Shown here one piece after another: positions 11,519 through 21,600 of a stretch of DNA of 64,000 nucleotides. The notes under the pieces are model-generated. The model ran no database searches and had not been told where the DNA came from. It saw only the letters and a list, made by a program, of their open reading frames with translations. The stretch spans positions 496,001-560,000 of the forward strand of contig MU270027.1 in assembly GCA_021432635.1 (NCBI GenBank), written 5' to 3'. A program made the position numbers and the translations under genes. Source of the stretch: Thozetella sp. PMI_491. Its lineage: Eukaryota > Ascomycota > Sordariomycetes > Chaetosphaeriales > Chaetosphaeriaceae. Every line of letters begins with the position of its first letter. Positions within the stretch are counted from its first letter, which is position 1.

Positions 11519-12138
11519 CTTGGCGTGAGGCGGCTTACGGCCCGGTCACTGCGGAAGCCGAGCTTCTTCAAGCCACCGGAATATAGCTTTCTGTGCGCGC
11601 AGAAACCCGAGGTCCTTGCTGTGTGACCCTCTAGCTTGGAAAGGCGTTCAATTGGGTCTCGGGATAGTAGGTGAGACTACGGCGATCGAGGTGACGGAGC
11701 GGGGAGGCGGTGACGCACTGGGTTGGAGGAGCTTGGAAGCCAGGAGGGCAGGTATGTTAGGTACCTGCCGCTATACTGCATTGCGCTCTACTGTAGTGCA
11801 GCACTGTACATACATGCACTAAGGTACCTGACTATGGGGCTCCCATTAGCGGGGCGATGTCTCCAACTGTTCTAAGCCGGCCAATTCAGCGACAGAGCAC
11901 CAGCACGCAGCGAACTCATTGGGTGCAACAGTATATACTTTCCCAAAACGGCATGGCGCCGACCCAGCGCTCGCGGCAGGCAAGAACCTCGAGCTTTCCG
12001 GAGCAGCCAAAATTATTTCAACGAAGCTGCAACGTCCGCCGGAGCACTGCTGCTTTTCCGCGCTGGCCTCTGCCAACGCCATCCGACCAGTCGACCCTTG
12101 AAGCATCCGAGAAGCTGCACCTGGGGGAATTGACGGGA
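11519..12138. promoter_or_regulatory. Divergent promoter region, acid phosphatase / PPR protein
   Basis: A 620-nt spacer between two divergent starts. It contains two AGGTACCT palindromes (11759-11766 and 11822-11829) 55 nt apart. An open frame runs into the PPR gene from 11857, but its sequence lacks the character of a coding start, so I treat it as leader. Confidence 0.5.
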
Positions 12139-14697
12139 ATGAGGGATTTGGCCACCGTTTGTCTGCGGTGCCGTACGCGGCTGCTGCTGCTGTCGTCGAG
12201 CACGCGACCAGCTCGCCAAGGCATTGCCCGTTACAGCACCAGTGCTCAGTATACCGTGCCCGACCTCGAGGACCCCGGCGAGCTAGGCACGCCGACGCAC
12301 CCTACGTCGAGGAATCATGGCAGGAAGCGCCGACCCCCCGCCGCGGGAGCGCGCATCAAGGACGGCTTGAGCTCGCTGGAGATCTTTCTCGACGTTGTCA
12401 AGGAGCAGGGAAACAAGACAGAAGCCCCCACGAAGGCGGCAACGGGCATGCCGGAAAACCTTGTGCTGCTTCAAGACATTGCAACCCTTCAGTCGATGCT
12501 GCAGGACCGCGCCAACCATACGACATCGGCAAGCTTCGACTTCTTCGAATCCAAGATCAGTCCCTCTATCAACAAACCGGGAGTCGAGGTCCCCAAGACG
12601 TTCCGGGACAGGGTGGGGAGGGGACTCCTGGAGAGAATATCAAGGGAAAAAGCGAACGATATGGAATCGAAAGATCTGCCCACAGTCACACGCATCAGCC
12701 AGCTGTCGCTCGACCTCGGACTACTCCAGCCCCACGCATGGGCTCGGTTGACCCTCAAGCTCCTCGAATACGTCTGTAGCGTGAGCACTTCCCCCAATGA
12801 CCACCCGTCTATTGAGAGCTACGAGGCTACCATGGCACGTCGCGAGGATCTTCTCCATGATCTTCTTGGGGCATGGAAGGTGCTGAACGTCCAACGGTTT
12901 ACCGCGCTGCGCGTAGGCAGCGCCGCCAAGGCTGCCCACCAGATCGGGCCTCCTTCTTTTACCGACGCTATGAAGATACAGCTGTCGAGTAAGAAAGTCG
13001 CACGCAACCCGTTGGGCGTCCTCTTCCCGCACTACGACCCCGGCAAGCTCAACGAAGTTACGTCTGCCGCTATCGGGACCTATGTTCTGCTGACCGACCC
13101 GATATACAACAAGAGAGCAGTCCGGCAAGAAGCCACGCCGTTCCTGAATGCCATCGCCCGTATCCTCACCATCGTTCGTCCCGACCAGCAGCAACTTCCG
13201 GCATTGTTCACCGGCCGCCCCAACATCAGCAAGTACGTGGAGGCAAGGTGGCCGACGGTTGAGAACGAGATACCGGAGATGTCTCGGACACCAGCTTTCC
13301 ATGCCCACCCTGTCAAGGGAGTCGATATCCATAAGCTGGTGGGGGAGGCATGGAACACGGGAAATCTACAAGCAGTGCAGAACGCATTTAAGGAGTTCTA
13401 CGGCCACGCTCCACAAGATCCTGCGAAGAAGGCAGAACTGCTTCGCAACGCCGAGCTGTTCAACTACTTCATCATGGCATTCATGGGAATGCGCCAACCG
13501 AAGCTCGCCATCGAGGTGTGGAATGCCATGGGTCCGATCGGGTTGGAACCCACTTTGAAGACCTGGACTGCTATGATGGACGGGTGCTTGAGGGCACGCA
13601 ACCCTCAATGGTTCAAGTCCGTATGGGACAGGCTGATTCAATCGGGAACTAAGCTGGATACGGCAATATGGACTGCTAGAGTATCCGGCCTCATTGCGCT
13701 GGGAGAGCCGGATGAGGGCCTTGCCGCTCTGGTGACCATGGCCAAGCTTTGGCAAGAGAGGTCCAGGTCGGGGAAGGAAAACATTGCTGTGCAGCCGACT
13801 ATCCAGCCAGTCAACGCCGCCATAGCTGGTCTTCTCCGGCTCGGGAGGGCCGAGGATGCGCAGAATGTTTTGGCCTGGGCTGCCAAGCAGGGCATCGAGC
13901 CCGACATATATACATTCAACACTCTACTTCGATCTCGCGTCACCCAAGGACGCACTGACGAGATCAGACAGATCCTCACCATGATGAAGGCCCAGCATAT
14001 CGAAGCCGACGTGGTGACGTTCACCATCATCATGGAGCAGATGCTACGGGGCATCGGGCAGCATGAACCTGAGAAGCAGGTGGAGATCGTGACTGAGCTG
14101 CTGAGGGAAATGGAGGCCTATGGTGCTAAAGCAAACATGATGGCCTATGCAAAAATGATACACATCCTACTTGAGGAGGGCGATAATGCGGCCGAGTCGG
14201 TCAAGGTCGTGATGGGCCACATATGGAGCAACGGGCTCGAGCTCACCTCCCACATCTACACGATGCTGGTGGAGCACTACTTCTCGCGCGACCCACCCGA
14301 CGTCGCGGCCGTGACAGCGCTGATTGAGAATCGCCGGCTGCACGACAATAAGAATGTGGACCGTGTCTTCTGGGAACGAGTGATCAAGGGCTACTGCCAA
14401 GTCGGCGACACAGCATGCGCTCTGGCCATCTTTGAAAAGATCAACAAGCCGGGGCTGGTCATTACGTTTGCAACGCGCCACGAGCTTCTCCTGGCCCTCA
14501 TCAAGGCCGGTGAGCTAGAGGCAGCCGAGACGCTAGTGCAGGAGAGCAAGAAGCTCAGGGAGGCACCCGAGTTCGAGGGCGGTGACGAGAACCTGCGGTT
14601 CTGGAAGCACAGATTTTGGCATCTCGCCAAGGACAGTGGGTTCCTAAAGACGGAGCTCTTGACCCGTTCAGCGAAGGCAACTGGCTTGGGTAGCTAG
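12139..14697 (+). CDS. Mitochondrial pentatricopeptide-repeat (PPR) protein
   Basis: Single exon, 852 aa from the ATG at 12139. That start is chosen because it opens an Arg/Ser-rich presequence (CLRCRTRLLLLSSSTRPARQ..RYSTS) typical of matrix targeting; an in-frame ATG at 11857 would add 94 poor-quality residues. From about residue 420 onward there are degenerate 35-residue PPR units, for example GLEPTLKTWTAMMDGCL, GIEPDIYTFNTLLRSRV, HIEADVVTFTIIMEQML and GAKANMMAYAKMIHIL. Such proteins bind organellar RNA and control processing, stability or translation of mitochondrial transcripts. The RNA target cannot be predicted. It converges with the kinetochore gene, 153 nt apart, with a hairpin 22 nt after the stop. 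Confidence 0.88.
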   Translation: MRDLATVCLRCRTRLLLLSSSTRPARQGIARYSTSAQYTVPDLEDPGELGTPTHPTSRNHGRKRRPPAAGARIKDGLSSLEIFLDVVKEQGNKTEAPTKAATGMPENLVLLQDIATLQSMLQDRANHTTSASFDFFESKISPSINKPGVEVPKTFRDRVGRGLLERISREKANDMESKDLPTVTRISQLSLDLGLLQPHAWARLTLKLLEYVCSVSTSPNDHPSIESYEATMARREDLLHDLLGAWKVLNVQRFTALRVGSAAKAAHQIGPPSFTDAMKIQLSSKKVARNPLGVLFPHYDPGKLNEVTSAAIGTYVLLTDPIYNKRAVRQEATPFLNAIARILTIVRPDQQQLPALFTGRPNISKYVEARWPTVENEIPEMSRTPAFHAHPVKGVDIHKLVGEAWNTGNLQAVQNAFKEFYGHAPQDPAKKAELLRNAELFNYFIMAFMGMRQPKLAIEVWNAMGPIGLEPTLKTWTAMMDGCLRARNPQWFKSVWDRLIQSGTKLDTAIWTARVSGLIALGEPDEGLAALVTMAKLWQERSRSGKENIAVQPTIQPVNAAIAGLLRLGRAEDAQNVLAWAAKQGIEPDIYTFNTLLRSRVTQGRTDEIRQILTMMKAQHIEADVVTFTIIMEQMLRGIGQHEPEKQVEIVTELLREMEAYGAKANMMAYAKMIHILLEEGDNAAESVKVVMGHIWSNGLELTSHIYTMLVEHYFSRDPPDVAAVTALIENRRLHDNKNVDRVFWERVIKGYCQVGDTACALAIFEKINKPGLVITFATRHELLLALIKAGELEAAETLVQESKKLREAPEFEGGDENLRFWKHRFWHLAKDSGFLKTELLTRSAKATGLGS

Positions 14698-14718
14698 TGT
14701 GTATATCAAAACAAAAAC

Positions 14719-14739
14719 GCCACGCCTCTGGGGCGTGGC
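14719..14739 (+). other. Perfect 8-bp hairpin in the PPR-gene 3' UTR
   Basis: GCCACGCC (14719-14726) and GGCGTGGC (14732-14739) are perfect inverted copies with a 5-nt loop. It starts 22 nt after the PPR stop, in the 153-nt convergent spacer before the MTW1/MIS12 stop, so either transcript could carry it. Confidence 0.7.
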
Positions 14740-14850
14740 CTGGATATTTTACCCTTGAATACTGCTTGTAACCAGGATACCACAACTGCCCATAACCATC
14801 CGAACGCCGGCCAACCTTGTTATCCTGCGTAGTTCGTACACTCCCGTCAT

Positions 14851-16064
14851 TCATGACTCGTCCATTGACTCCTCTTGCGCGGCATGTCCGCCGTCGGCAC
14901 TTGCCCCCCGGCCGATGATCGTAACTACCTTCTCGAGGCCCTCGACCTCTCCTTTACCTAAGGCCCTCCCCTCGCTCTGCCACTCGCCGTCCCTCACCTC
15001 GCCGTTCTTCCCGAGCTCGAGACCGCGCACGTTCTCCAGGTGCTTCCGCGTCGCTGACTCGACATACTCCAAGCGTTCTCTCCGCCAGGTCTTCCGGCCG
15101 TCGGTGTCCTCTTGGCCCAGGTTCGGATCTGCCGCCTCGGCCTCCTCCAGGTCGGGCATGATATTACGCAGTGATGTCGACAGCGCGCGCAAGGCCTGCA
15201 GCTGCGAGAGCGTGAACGCCGTTGTTGTCGTGAGCGGGGTCTCGGCGTCGCCCTCGGCAAGGTCGCCCTTGTTCTGCAAGAACCGTAACGAGGCAGCGCT
15301 CCCCTCAGGAAGGGTATCGGGCTGCTCTGTTTTGACGCCCGGTCCCGAGTTCTTGCCACTCCCGACCAACCCTCGCAGCTCCGCGAGCAGTGTTTCGTTG
15401 CGGGCCCGCTCCGCGTGCAGCATCACATTGAGCTTCTGGCTCGCCTGCAGGCGGCGCCGCAGCCGATGCACACCTGCCACCGTCGGCCGGTCGGCGTCGC
15501 CTTCCGCGCCACCGTCCACTCCTTTCTCTCCTAGCACTCCGCTGAAGTCAAGACCCTCGTAGTGGGCGAGGCGAATCCAGTCGCGCGTGCCCGGCCCGAC
15601 GCACAGGATGTTGCGCATGACGTAGAGCTCGAACTTGTCAAAGGTGCGGTCGATAGATGCGCATAGCAGCGTCTCGAGCTGGTGCGTGCCGTTCTCGATC
15701 TCGAGCCGGTGGGCTTCTTCGAACGACAGGGCAGGCTTGTCCTCATCCTGGGCCTGCTCGGGCGCGGCTTGCGCCTTGGTTTTGGACTTGGATTTGGATC
15801 GGGAGGCCTTGGTCTTGCTCTGCGCGTGTTCGCGGAAGCCGAGGGAGGCGGGCGGCGCATTAAGGAGGCCCTGCTCGACGCTGTTGAGGGCGCGCTCGGC
15901 TAGGATGTTGATGCTGTTGATGATGTCGTCCAGGAGGCTCTGTTTGTCGCTGGCGCATTAGCTGCAAAGCAAGGAAGCGAAGCTTGGGACCGACCACTAA
16001 CCACCGGGGGGTATCCGAAGTGCTCCGTTAGGAGCTCGGTGTCAGAATTTGCTGGTTGGGCCAT
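14851..16064 (-). CDS. mtw1: Kinetochore MIND/Mis12-complex subunit Mtw1/Mis12
   Basis: Exon 1 (16064-16002) encodes MAQPANSDTELLTEHFGYPP V; a 62-nt intron (16001-15940) is followed by exon 2 (15939-14851). The total is 383 aa. The diagnostic N-terminal block TELLTEHFGYPPVSLLDDIINSINILAERAL spans the junction, and the phase-0 splice gives exactly the family pattern. Other nearby acceptors would bring in an in-frame stop. A conserved core follows (THQLETLLCASIDRTFDKFELYVMRNIL), then helical coiled coil. The middle holds a Lys/Ser-rich insert (KTKASRSKSKSKTKAQ) and the C-terminus is acidic and low-complexity. Mis12/Mtw1 anchors the Ndc80 complex to the inner kinetochore. Confidence 0.92.
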
Positions 16065-16819
16065 TTTGGCTGGCCTTTTGCACCCTTTTTGTTGCCGAGC
16101 GCAAGCAAAGAGAACGCGTTAAAGTCGCGACCCTGAATGCGAAAAGTCGGCGGGGCGGTTTTTTGGGGGGGGGCAGCTACCACAGGCTCGGTTAGTGGTG
16201 GGGGAGGGGAGGCGAGGGGGGGGGTTGTGAGTCCTCCACCTACCAATTGGGCAGTGGGGGATAGCGATCTAAGCAAGGTATCTACCTACTTGGGGTATGG
16301 TATCTTACTATTACTGCACATGCTGCAATTGAAGTAACAATTGAAGTAATTAGAAGTCATGGAAAGGCGCATCTTGGGATTCCGGGGAGGAAACAGCTCG
16401 ATAGCCCGCCAATGCTAGCAGGAGGTCTCGGAATACCAATAGGCACCCCGTTTCTCAACTCCCCAAGCTTCCCTCTACCACAATTCCATCAAATCCGAAG
16501 GCTATGCATCTGCTGTGTCGTCCCTTGTTTGCGCTTGCGGCTGGCCTGGCCCAGGTCGGCACGCGAAGTACACCTGATCAGCGGGTCCAGCCAGGGCGTT
16601 ACGTCACCCGCGCCCCGCCACAGGACCCCAAGTGAGTGTTTAAACATGTGCTCACGAGACAAAGAGGTTGTGTGTCCGATTCGTTCCTTCCTTACCTAAC
16701 CTCCCCGGCAGGTGCGAGATTTCGGAGCATTTGCTGAAGAAATCGATCCCGGGTGTATCTACACCCTCCCTGCGTAGCCATTTTGACGCACAGCAGAGCG
16801 AGATCACTACGGCCAGACC
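16065..16819. promoter_or_regulatory. Divergent promoter region, mtw1 / Aim3-like gene
   Basis: 755 nt between divergent starts. It has G-rich homopolymers (near 16160-16225) and several TACCT/AGGTA-type short motifs (near 16275-16300). No gene seen. Confidence 0.5.
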
Positions 16820-18141
16820 ATGTCGGGATACAAGGACATCCTCAAGAAGGGCTGGCACCCGGAGAAAGAGGGATCGACCTTTAAGGGCCAGATGGTGGGC
16901 AATTCGGCTCGCGACACAATCTTTGATTTGGGCTCACACCAGCATAGAAAAGCCTAGTTGGCAGAGGAGACAAGAACGTAGGCAATCCAAACCCCGCCAT
17001 GGCCCTTCAAACCCCTCGAGGCCCTCGAATCTCAAGCAAAGGACCGCGCGTCTTTTGACACACTCTCTAGGAACGCCATTCTGACCATGTCGCGGCCCCT
17101 CTATCCTCACTCCGTGATCCTGCGTCCTTCGGCCCTCCCCCGAAACAGGTACACACAGGCGCTGCCATCGCGCCGCTCCCGGCCCCTTCGAGATCGAGCC
17201 AATCCCCTACCTCGGGGGTACCGAAAGGGCATCCCGCAGTCCCTAGCCCGGCGCAACACGGATATGGACAGCCGGCAGAGTTAGACGAAGCCCCGGCGCC
17301 GCCGAAACCGTATCGCATGGACACTACGGGTCTCTCAACCGCTCATCTCCCGCCGCCGCCCGGCCGGAAGGACGGTGCCGACGGCCGGAACCTAGCCCTT
17401 GCCGCACCACCACTGCCCCCAGTCACCGGCACACCGAGGCCGACCCCGCCGGGTCTACCACCGAGACTTCCGCCGCGGGCTGGAGCAGGCTCGCCGTCTG
17501 CAAATACAGGGATGCCTACCGCAGCCTCATCGCTGCCAGGGCGATCAGCTACGTCGGGCGGGACGGGGGTGCTCAGCCAAGGGGCCGTGCATCGACTGGG
17601 TGCTGCGGGGATATCCGTTCCGGCATTCGGCATCGGCAAGAGCTCAACGCCGCCGCCAACAGCGCCCATCTCGCCAGTCGGGAGCGGGGCGTCGATGAAT
17701 GAGCTGCAATCTCGATTTTCGAAGCTTGGCAACTCGTCCGGTCCGGAGAAAGCACCGACAGAAGGGACGACATTTGCGCAGAAGCAGGCGGCTTTCAAGA
17801 CGGCAACTGCATTTCGGCAAGATCCGAGATCGGTTTCTCTGTCGGACGCGAAGGCGGCGGCGTCTACAGCCAACAATTTCCGCCAACGGCATGGGGCCCA
17901 AGTTGCTGCCGGCTTGCAAGAGGCGCAAGGCGCCAATGAAAAATACGGAATGTTGGACAAGATGGGAAGCTACGCCGGGGGCTCGGGAGCGTCCACGGCC
18001 CCAACAGCTGCCGCGTTGCTAGGGAAGAAGAAGCCAGCTCCGCCGCCGCCCAAGAAACGACCGGATCTAGCGAGTCACAGCGCAGAGAATCCCGGAGACG
18101 GGCCGCCACCAGTACCTATGGGCACGAGGCCGCAGTTCTAG
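16820..18141 (+). CDS. Proline-rich fungal protein, possibly Aim3-like
   Basis: Three exons: 16820-16894, 16948-16977 (30 nt) and 17071-18141, giving 391 aa. The joined N-terminus reads MSGYKDILKKGWHPEKEGST then FKGQM-KSLVGRGDKN-ERHSDHVAAPLSSLRDPASFGPPPK, a pattern I recall from a conserved ascomycete family. The rest is disordered and Pro/Ala/Gly-rich with poly-Pro blocks (STAHLPPPPG, KKPAPPPPKKRPD) that look like SH3 or profilin ligands. A more ordered helical part lies at about residues 260-320 (FAQKQAAFKTATAFRQDP, AASTANNFRQRHG). Aim3 in yeast binds the BAR protein Rvs167 at actin patches; whether this protein is orthologous is uncertain. The internal ATG at 17317 is not the start, because exon 3 stays open upstream of it and matches family motifs there. 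Confidence 0.72.
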
Positions 18142-18485
18142 ATATATCCAGTGCTTCTGGAATCGCTTTCAGATATTCTAAGCGTCGACGGCGTGCATTT
18201 GAAAAGTGCCGAGTATCACGGTAGACCTTTTTGGTGGGGGCGTTCGGCTGGCTGGGTGGATGCTGGTTCCTCTATACCCGAGACCACTCAGGGTCATAGC
18301 AAGTGTCATTAGTCGCTGATTTGTGCCTGTTCAGAAGTGCTCTCTGGCTTTCTATGGAAGTAGCGTGTTCGAAGCCAAAGCATTTTTTTTATAAAAAAAA
18401 CTCTTTATGGCCTCTTGCCTCCCACTCGATCCGCCCCCACCTCTCCTCTCTTTTTATGGACCCGGGATCCGCCTCGAAGACAGGC
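18142..18485. other. Convergent spacer
   Basis: 3' regions of the Aim3-like gene and TCTP. An A/T-rich block (18388-18412, T-run then A-run) could serve polyadenylation on either strand. Nothing else seen. Confidence 0.5.
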
Positions 18486-19309
18486 TTAGACCTTCATCTC
18501 CTTGACACCGTGCTTCCAGACAATAACATAGGGGGTGACGCCGTCTTCGCGGTAGTTGAGGAGGACAACCCTGAAACTATGGTTAATACCCAAACCACTC
18601 AAGAATAACAATAGGTACCACTCACATTCCGTCAGGGTTCATCGACTCTCCAGTGTAGAACTCGTAGTCCTTGAAGTTGGCGAGAATCTTCTCCTTCACG
18701 TACTTCGAGGCGCCAGTCTCGAACGCCTTCACCTCCTCGTCAGACTTGCCGGCACCCTGAAGGTAGGTCTTGACAGCCTTCATGTAACCTGTGGTTGACA
18801 CTCTGGTTAGTCGTCGACATGTCGACAAAAACGGAGGCGAATTCTACCCCGCCATAGGAAAGGGGAGGCTGACCCTTGAGGTAAGTCAGGAAGGACTTCT
18901 TGTCGAAGCTGGTGCTCTGGAGGCGGAAAGAGTGGACAATGTTGTTGACCTTGACGTTCTGGTCATCGAGAGCCTCCTCGGCCTCCTCAGCAGAGGCGTT
19001 GGCACCAATGTCTAGCCAAGAAAGGTGAGCGTCGGCGGGGTCCTAGCAGTGTGTCTCGGGAGATGGCAGCAAGGCTACCTACCGATATCGACAGCGCCCT
19101 CAGTGATCATGGCGCAGTCGGCCTCGTAAACGATGCCATCGATCTCCTTCAAGTCGTACGAGTCCGAGATGATCTCGTCGTCGGTGATAACGTCCTAAGG
19201 GAGCGGGGTTCAGCATCTGTTGGCGGGGCAAAGACAACGTGCCCGCGCGCCTGGGAAACGCGGGACGGAGAGATGGCATTTTCTGAGCGCATACCTTGAA
19301 GATAATCAT
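18486..19309 (-). CDS. tma19: Translationally controlled tumour protein (TCTP)
   Basis: Five exons: 19309-19295 (15 nt), 19194-19083, 19011-18874, 18788-18626 and 18570-18486, encoding 170 aa with all phases closing. The start [20 protein letters not shown], the signature NIVHSFRLQ, the helical hairpin with [17 protein letters not shown], and the C-terminal [18 protein letters not shown] with the end [10 protein letters not shown] are classic TCTP. It is an abundant cytosolic protein linked to ribosomes, the GEF eEF1B and stress responses. The coding-strand leader just before the ATG is pyrimidine-rich (CTCCTCTAGACAACCGCC), common in highly expressed fungal genes. Five exons in 0.8 kb is intron-dense for this region. 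Confidence 0.96.
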
Positions 19310-20425
19310 CTTGGCGGTTGTCTAGAGGAGACTCAAAGGGCAAGATAAGGCAGTGAAGGAGTGTTTGGGTTGGGCCGAGAAAAAAAAAATCTCGAAGCCA
19401 AGTGTGTCTGGAGGGGAAGGTGGGTTGAAATCTCAAAAGGTGTGGAGTGGGAATTTTGGACGCGGGGTCAGATTCTAGCCAATCACGCAGCGACCATGAG
19501 TCTGGCGGACAACATAGGTAGATCTGCTTCAACCCCAACCCTAGAGTCTATCAAATCTAGGCGGGGCCTAGGCGTGTCCAGGCCCGGCAATGCCATGTAA
19601 GATGACACCTGAGGCACCCATCGCACACTAAGCTGCAAGACATCTGACATTTCGGGCCCGCGTCGCGCTGAAAGCATGTTGCCGGTCCATAGTGACGAAT
19701 GTGGGCCCAGGTCAGCCTGATGCATGGGCCAAGATGGAGCGCTTATCTAAGAATATCGCCCCCTATTCCAGGGCCCGGGGCGCTCGGAGGGCTCGGGCAC
19801 CGCGTAGCTGTGGGAAAAAAGGAGGCAGAAGGCATAGTAATGCCATCTTCCTGCAGCGGTGATGCCAGCATCGGCCCAATTGTGGTAATTGGAAGCACCC
19901 GTTCATAGCAAATTCCCTGGCTTTTCTGCTGTGGCCCCCAAGAAGGAGTAGCTGGGAACATCCATTAATGCGCTTCTATGCGAGTGATGTGTGGTGCGAT
20001 GCTTAAGAAAGTCAGGAGACGGCAATCGGCAAGCGAGATTAATAAAGAAAAAAAGACCCGCGGGAGCCCGGAAGAGCAAATACATCCAAACCTCTTACCA
20101 CCTCCGTCGGGCTCCGAGTGCACTTTCGACAATCGCATCGCTTTATTTTAAGATTCATCGACTCTCCTTTAACCTGTTGACTTCATAATTCTGCGCGTCT
20201 CTTCCTATTTTACTTTACTCCCCGCCGTCTCTCACTCGCGCGCGCTTTCGCTCTCCTCTGTCAACGCCCCAGCTCGATTTGGCGCTTGCCCCCCCTTCTC
20301 TAGAACGCTCGCGTGAGACGAACGTCCGATCGCCTCTCCACCCGGTTCGACTTAAGTCACACGACGACCGCCGCTTGGCTACCCGTTCCTCCCACTTTTC
20401 TCTGGCGTGAGGGTTCAGCTCCTCG
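19310..20425. promoter_or_regulatory. Divergent promoter region, TCTP / SUR2
   Basis: 1.1 kb between divergent starts. The SUR2-proximal 250 nt is strongly pyrimidine-rich (20160-20400), as expected of a 5' leader. No gene or RNA recognised. Confidence 0.5.
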
Positions 20426-21600
20426 ATGCAACCGACGATGGCGAACGCGACGATGGCGTCCGATCTCCCGCCGCTCCCCCCGTACACGACGACGGAGATG
20501 CCGGCGCTCCTGCCCTTCATCTCCGACTTCTGGCTCTCCCTCATTGCACCGCACATCGCGTACTGGGCTTTGTCTATGGTATTCCACCTCGTCGACGTCT
20601 ACGACCTCTTCCCTCAGTACCGTCTGCACACTCCCGAGGAGATCTCGCAACGGAACCTAGCCTCCCGCTTCCAGGTGGCGCGTGATGTCGTCTTGGAGCA
20701 GGTCATCCAGATCATCACCTCGGCAGTTCTTTCCCTCACCGAGCCTGCGCAGATGACCGGCATGGAGGACTATGACGTTGCCGTCTGGGCTACCAGGGTC
20801 CGCCTCGCGCAGCGCGCCTTTCCTACCATCCTCGGCCTGCTGGGCCTGAACGCCGCGACTATTTCCAAGAATATCGCAGCCTCGCACCCACTGCTCGCCG
20901 GAGCCCTGGCCGGCGGCCACTACCCGTTTCTCACTACGACATTGGACGATGTCATGGGCACCCCCGTCCCCGCATTCGCCGCATGGGAGCTGTTGGTGGC
21001 CAAGGCCATCTACTGGGTCATTGTCCCCGGGCTGCAGCTGTGGATTGCGGCCTGCGCTCTCGATACTTGGCAATACTTTGTGCACCGTGCTATGCACGTT
21101 AACAAGTGGATGTACAGTAAGTTGAACCTGGTCTTGATTCTTCTCCCCGCTCTTGCCGTACCCAGAATTATAGCTGACGCGACGCTCCAGCCAAGTGGCA
21201 TGCTAGACATCACCGCCTGTACGTCCCGTATGCGTACGGCGCGCTTTACAACCATCCAGTTGAGGGCTTTGTGATGGACACGCTCAGTGCCGGTATCGCA
21301 TACAAGGTCTCCTTCATGTCGCCTCGAATGGGCATGCTATTCTATGTTATCAGCACGATGAAGACAGTCGACGACCACTGCGGTTATGCTCTCCCCTGGG
21401 ACCCGCTGCAGCATATCACTGGCAACAATGCTGCGTATCACGACATCCACCACCAGAGCTGGGGCATTAAGACCAACTTCTCCCAGCCCTACTTCATCAT
21501 CTGGGATAAGGTTCTGGGGACCATGTGGAAGGGTGACACATCTCTCAAGTACGAGCGCACGAGGACGGCAGCAGCATCCAAGAAGGCAAAGTCCAAGTGA
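20426..21600 (+). CDS. sur2: Sphinganine C4-hydroxylase (fatty acid hydroxylase superfamily)
   Basis: Two exons, 20426-21116 and 21191-21600, split by a 74-nt intron, giving 366 aa. The di-iron histidine boxes are visible: FVHRAMH just before the junction, KWHARHHRLYVPY created right after it, and AYHDIHHQSWGIKTNFSQPYF near the C-terminus. Several hydrophobic segments (for example FWLSLIAPHIAYWALSMVF and AIYWVIVPGLQLWIAACAL) are membrane helices of an ER enzyme. It hydroxylates dihydrosphingosine at C4 to make phytosphingosine. Three in-frame Met codons (20426, 20438, 20450) could serve as start. The tail is basic (KKAKSK), resembling a dilysine ER-retention signal. Confidence 0.93.

Noticed and set aside
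11857-12138. Upstream in-frame ATG for the PPR gene
   Set aside because: The 94 added residues do not resemble a presequence, while the ATG at 12139 opens a typical one.
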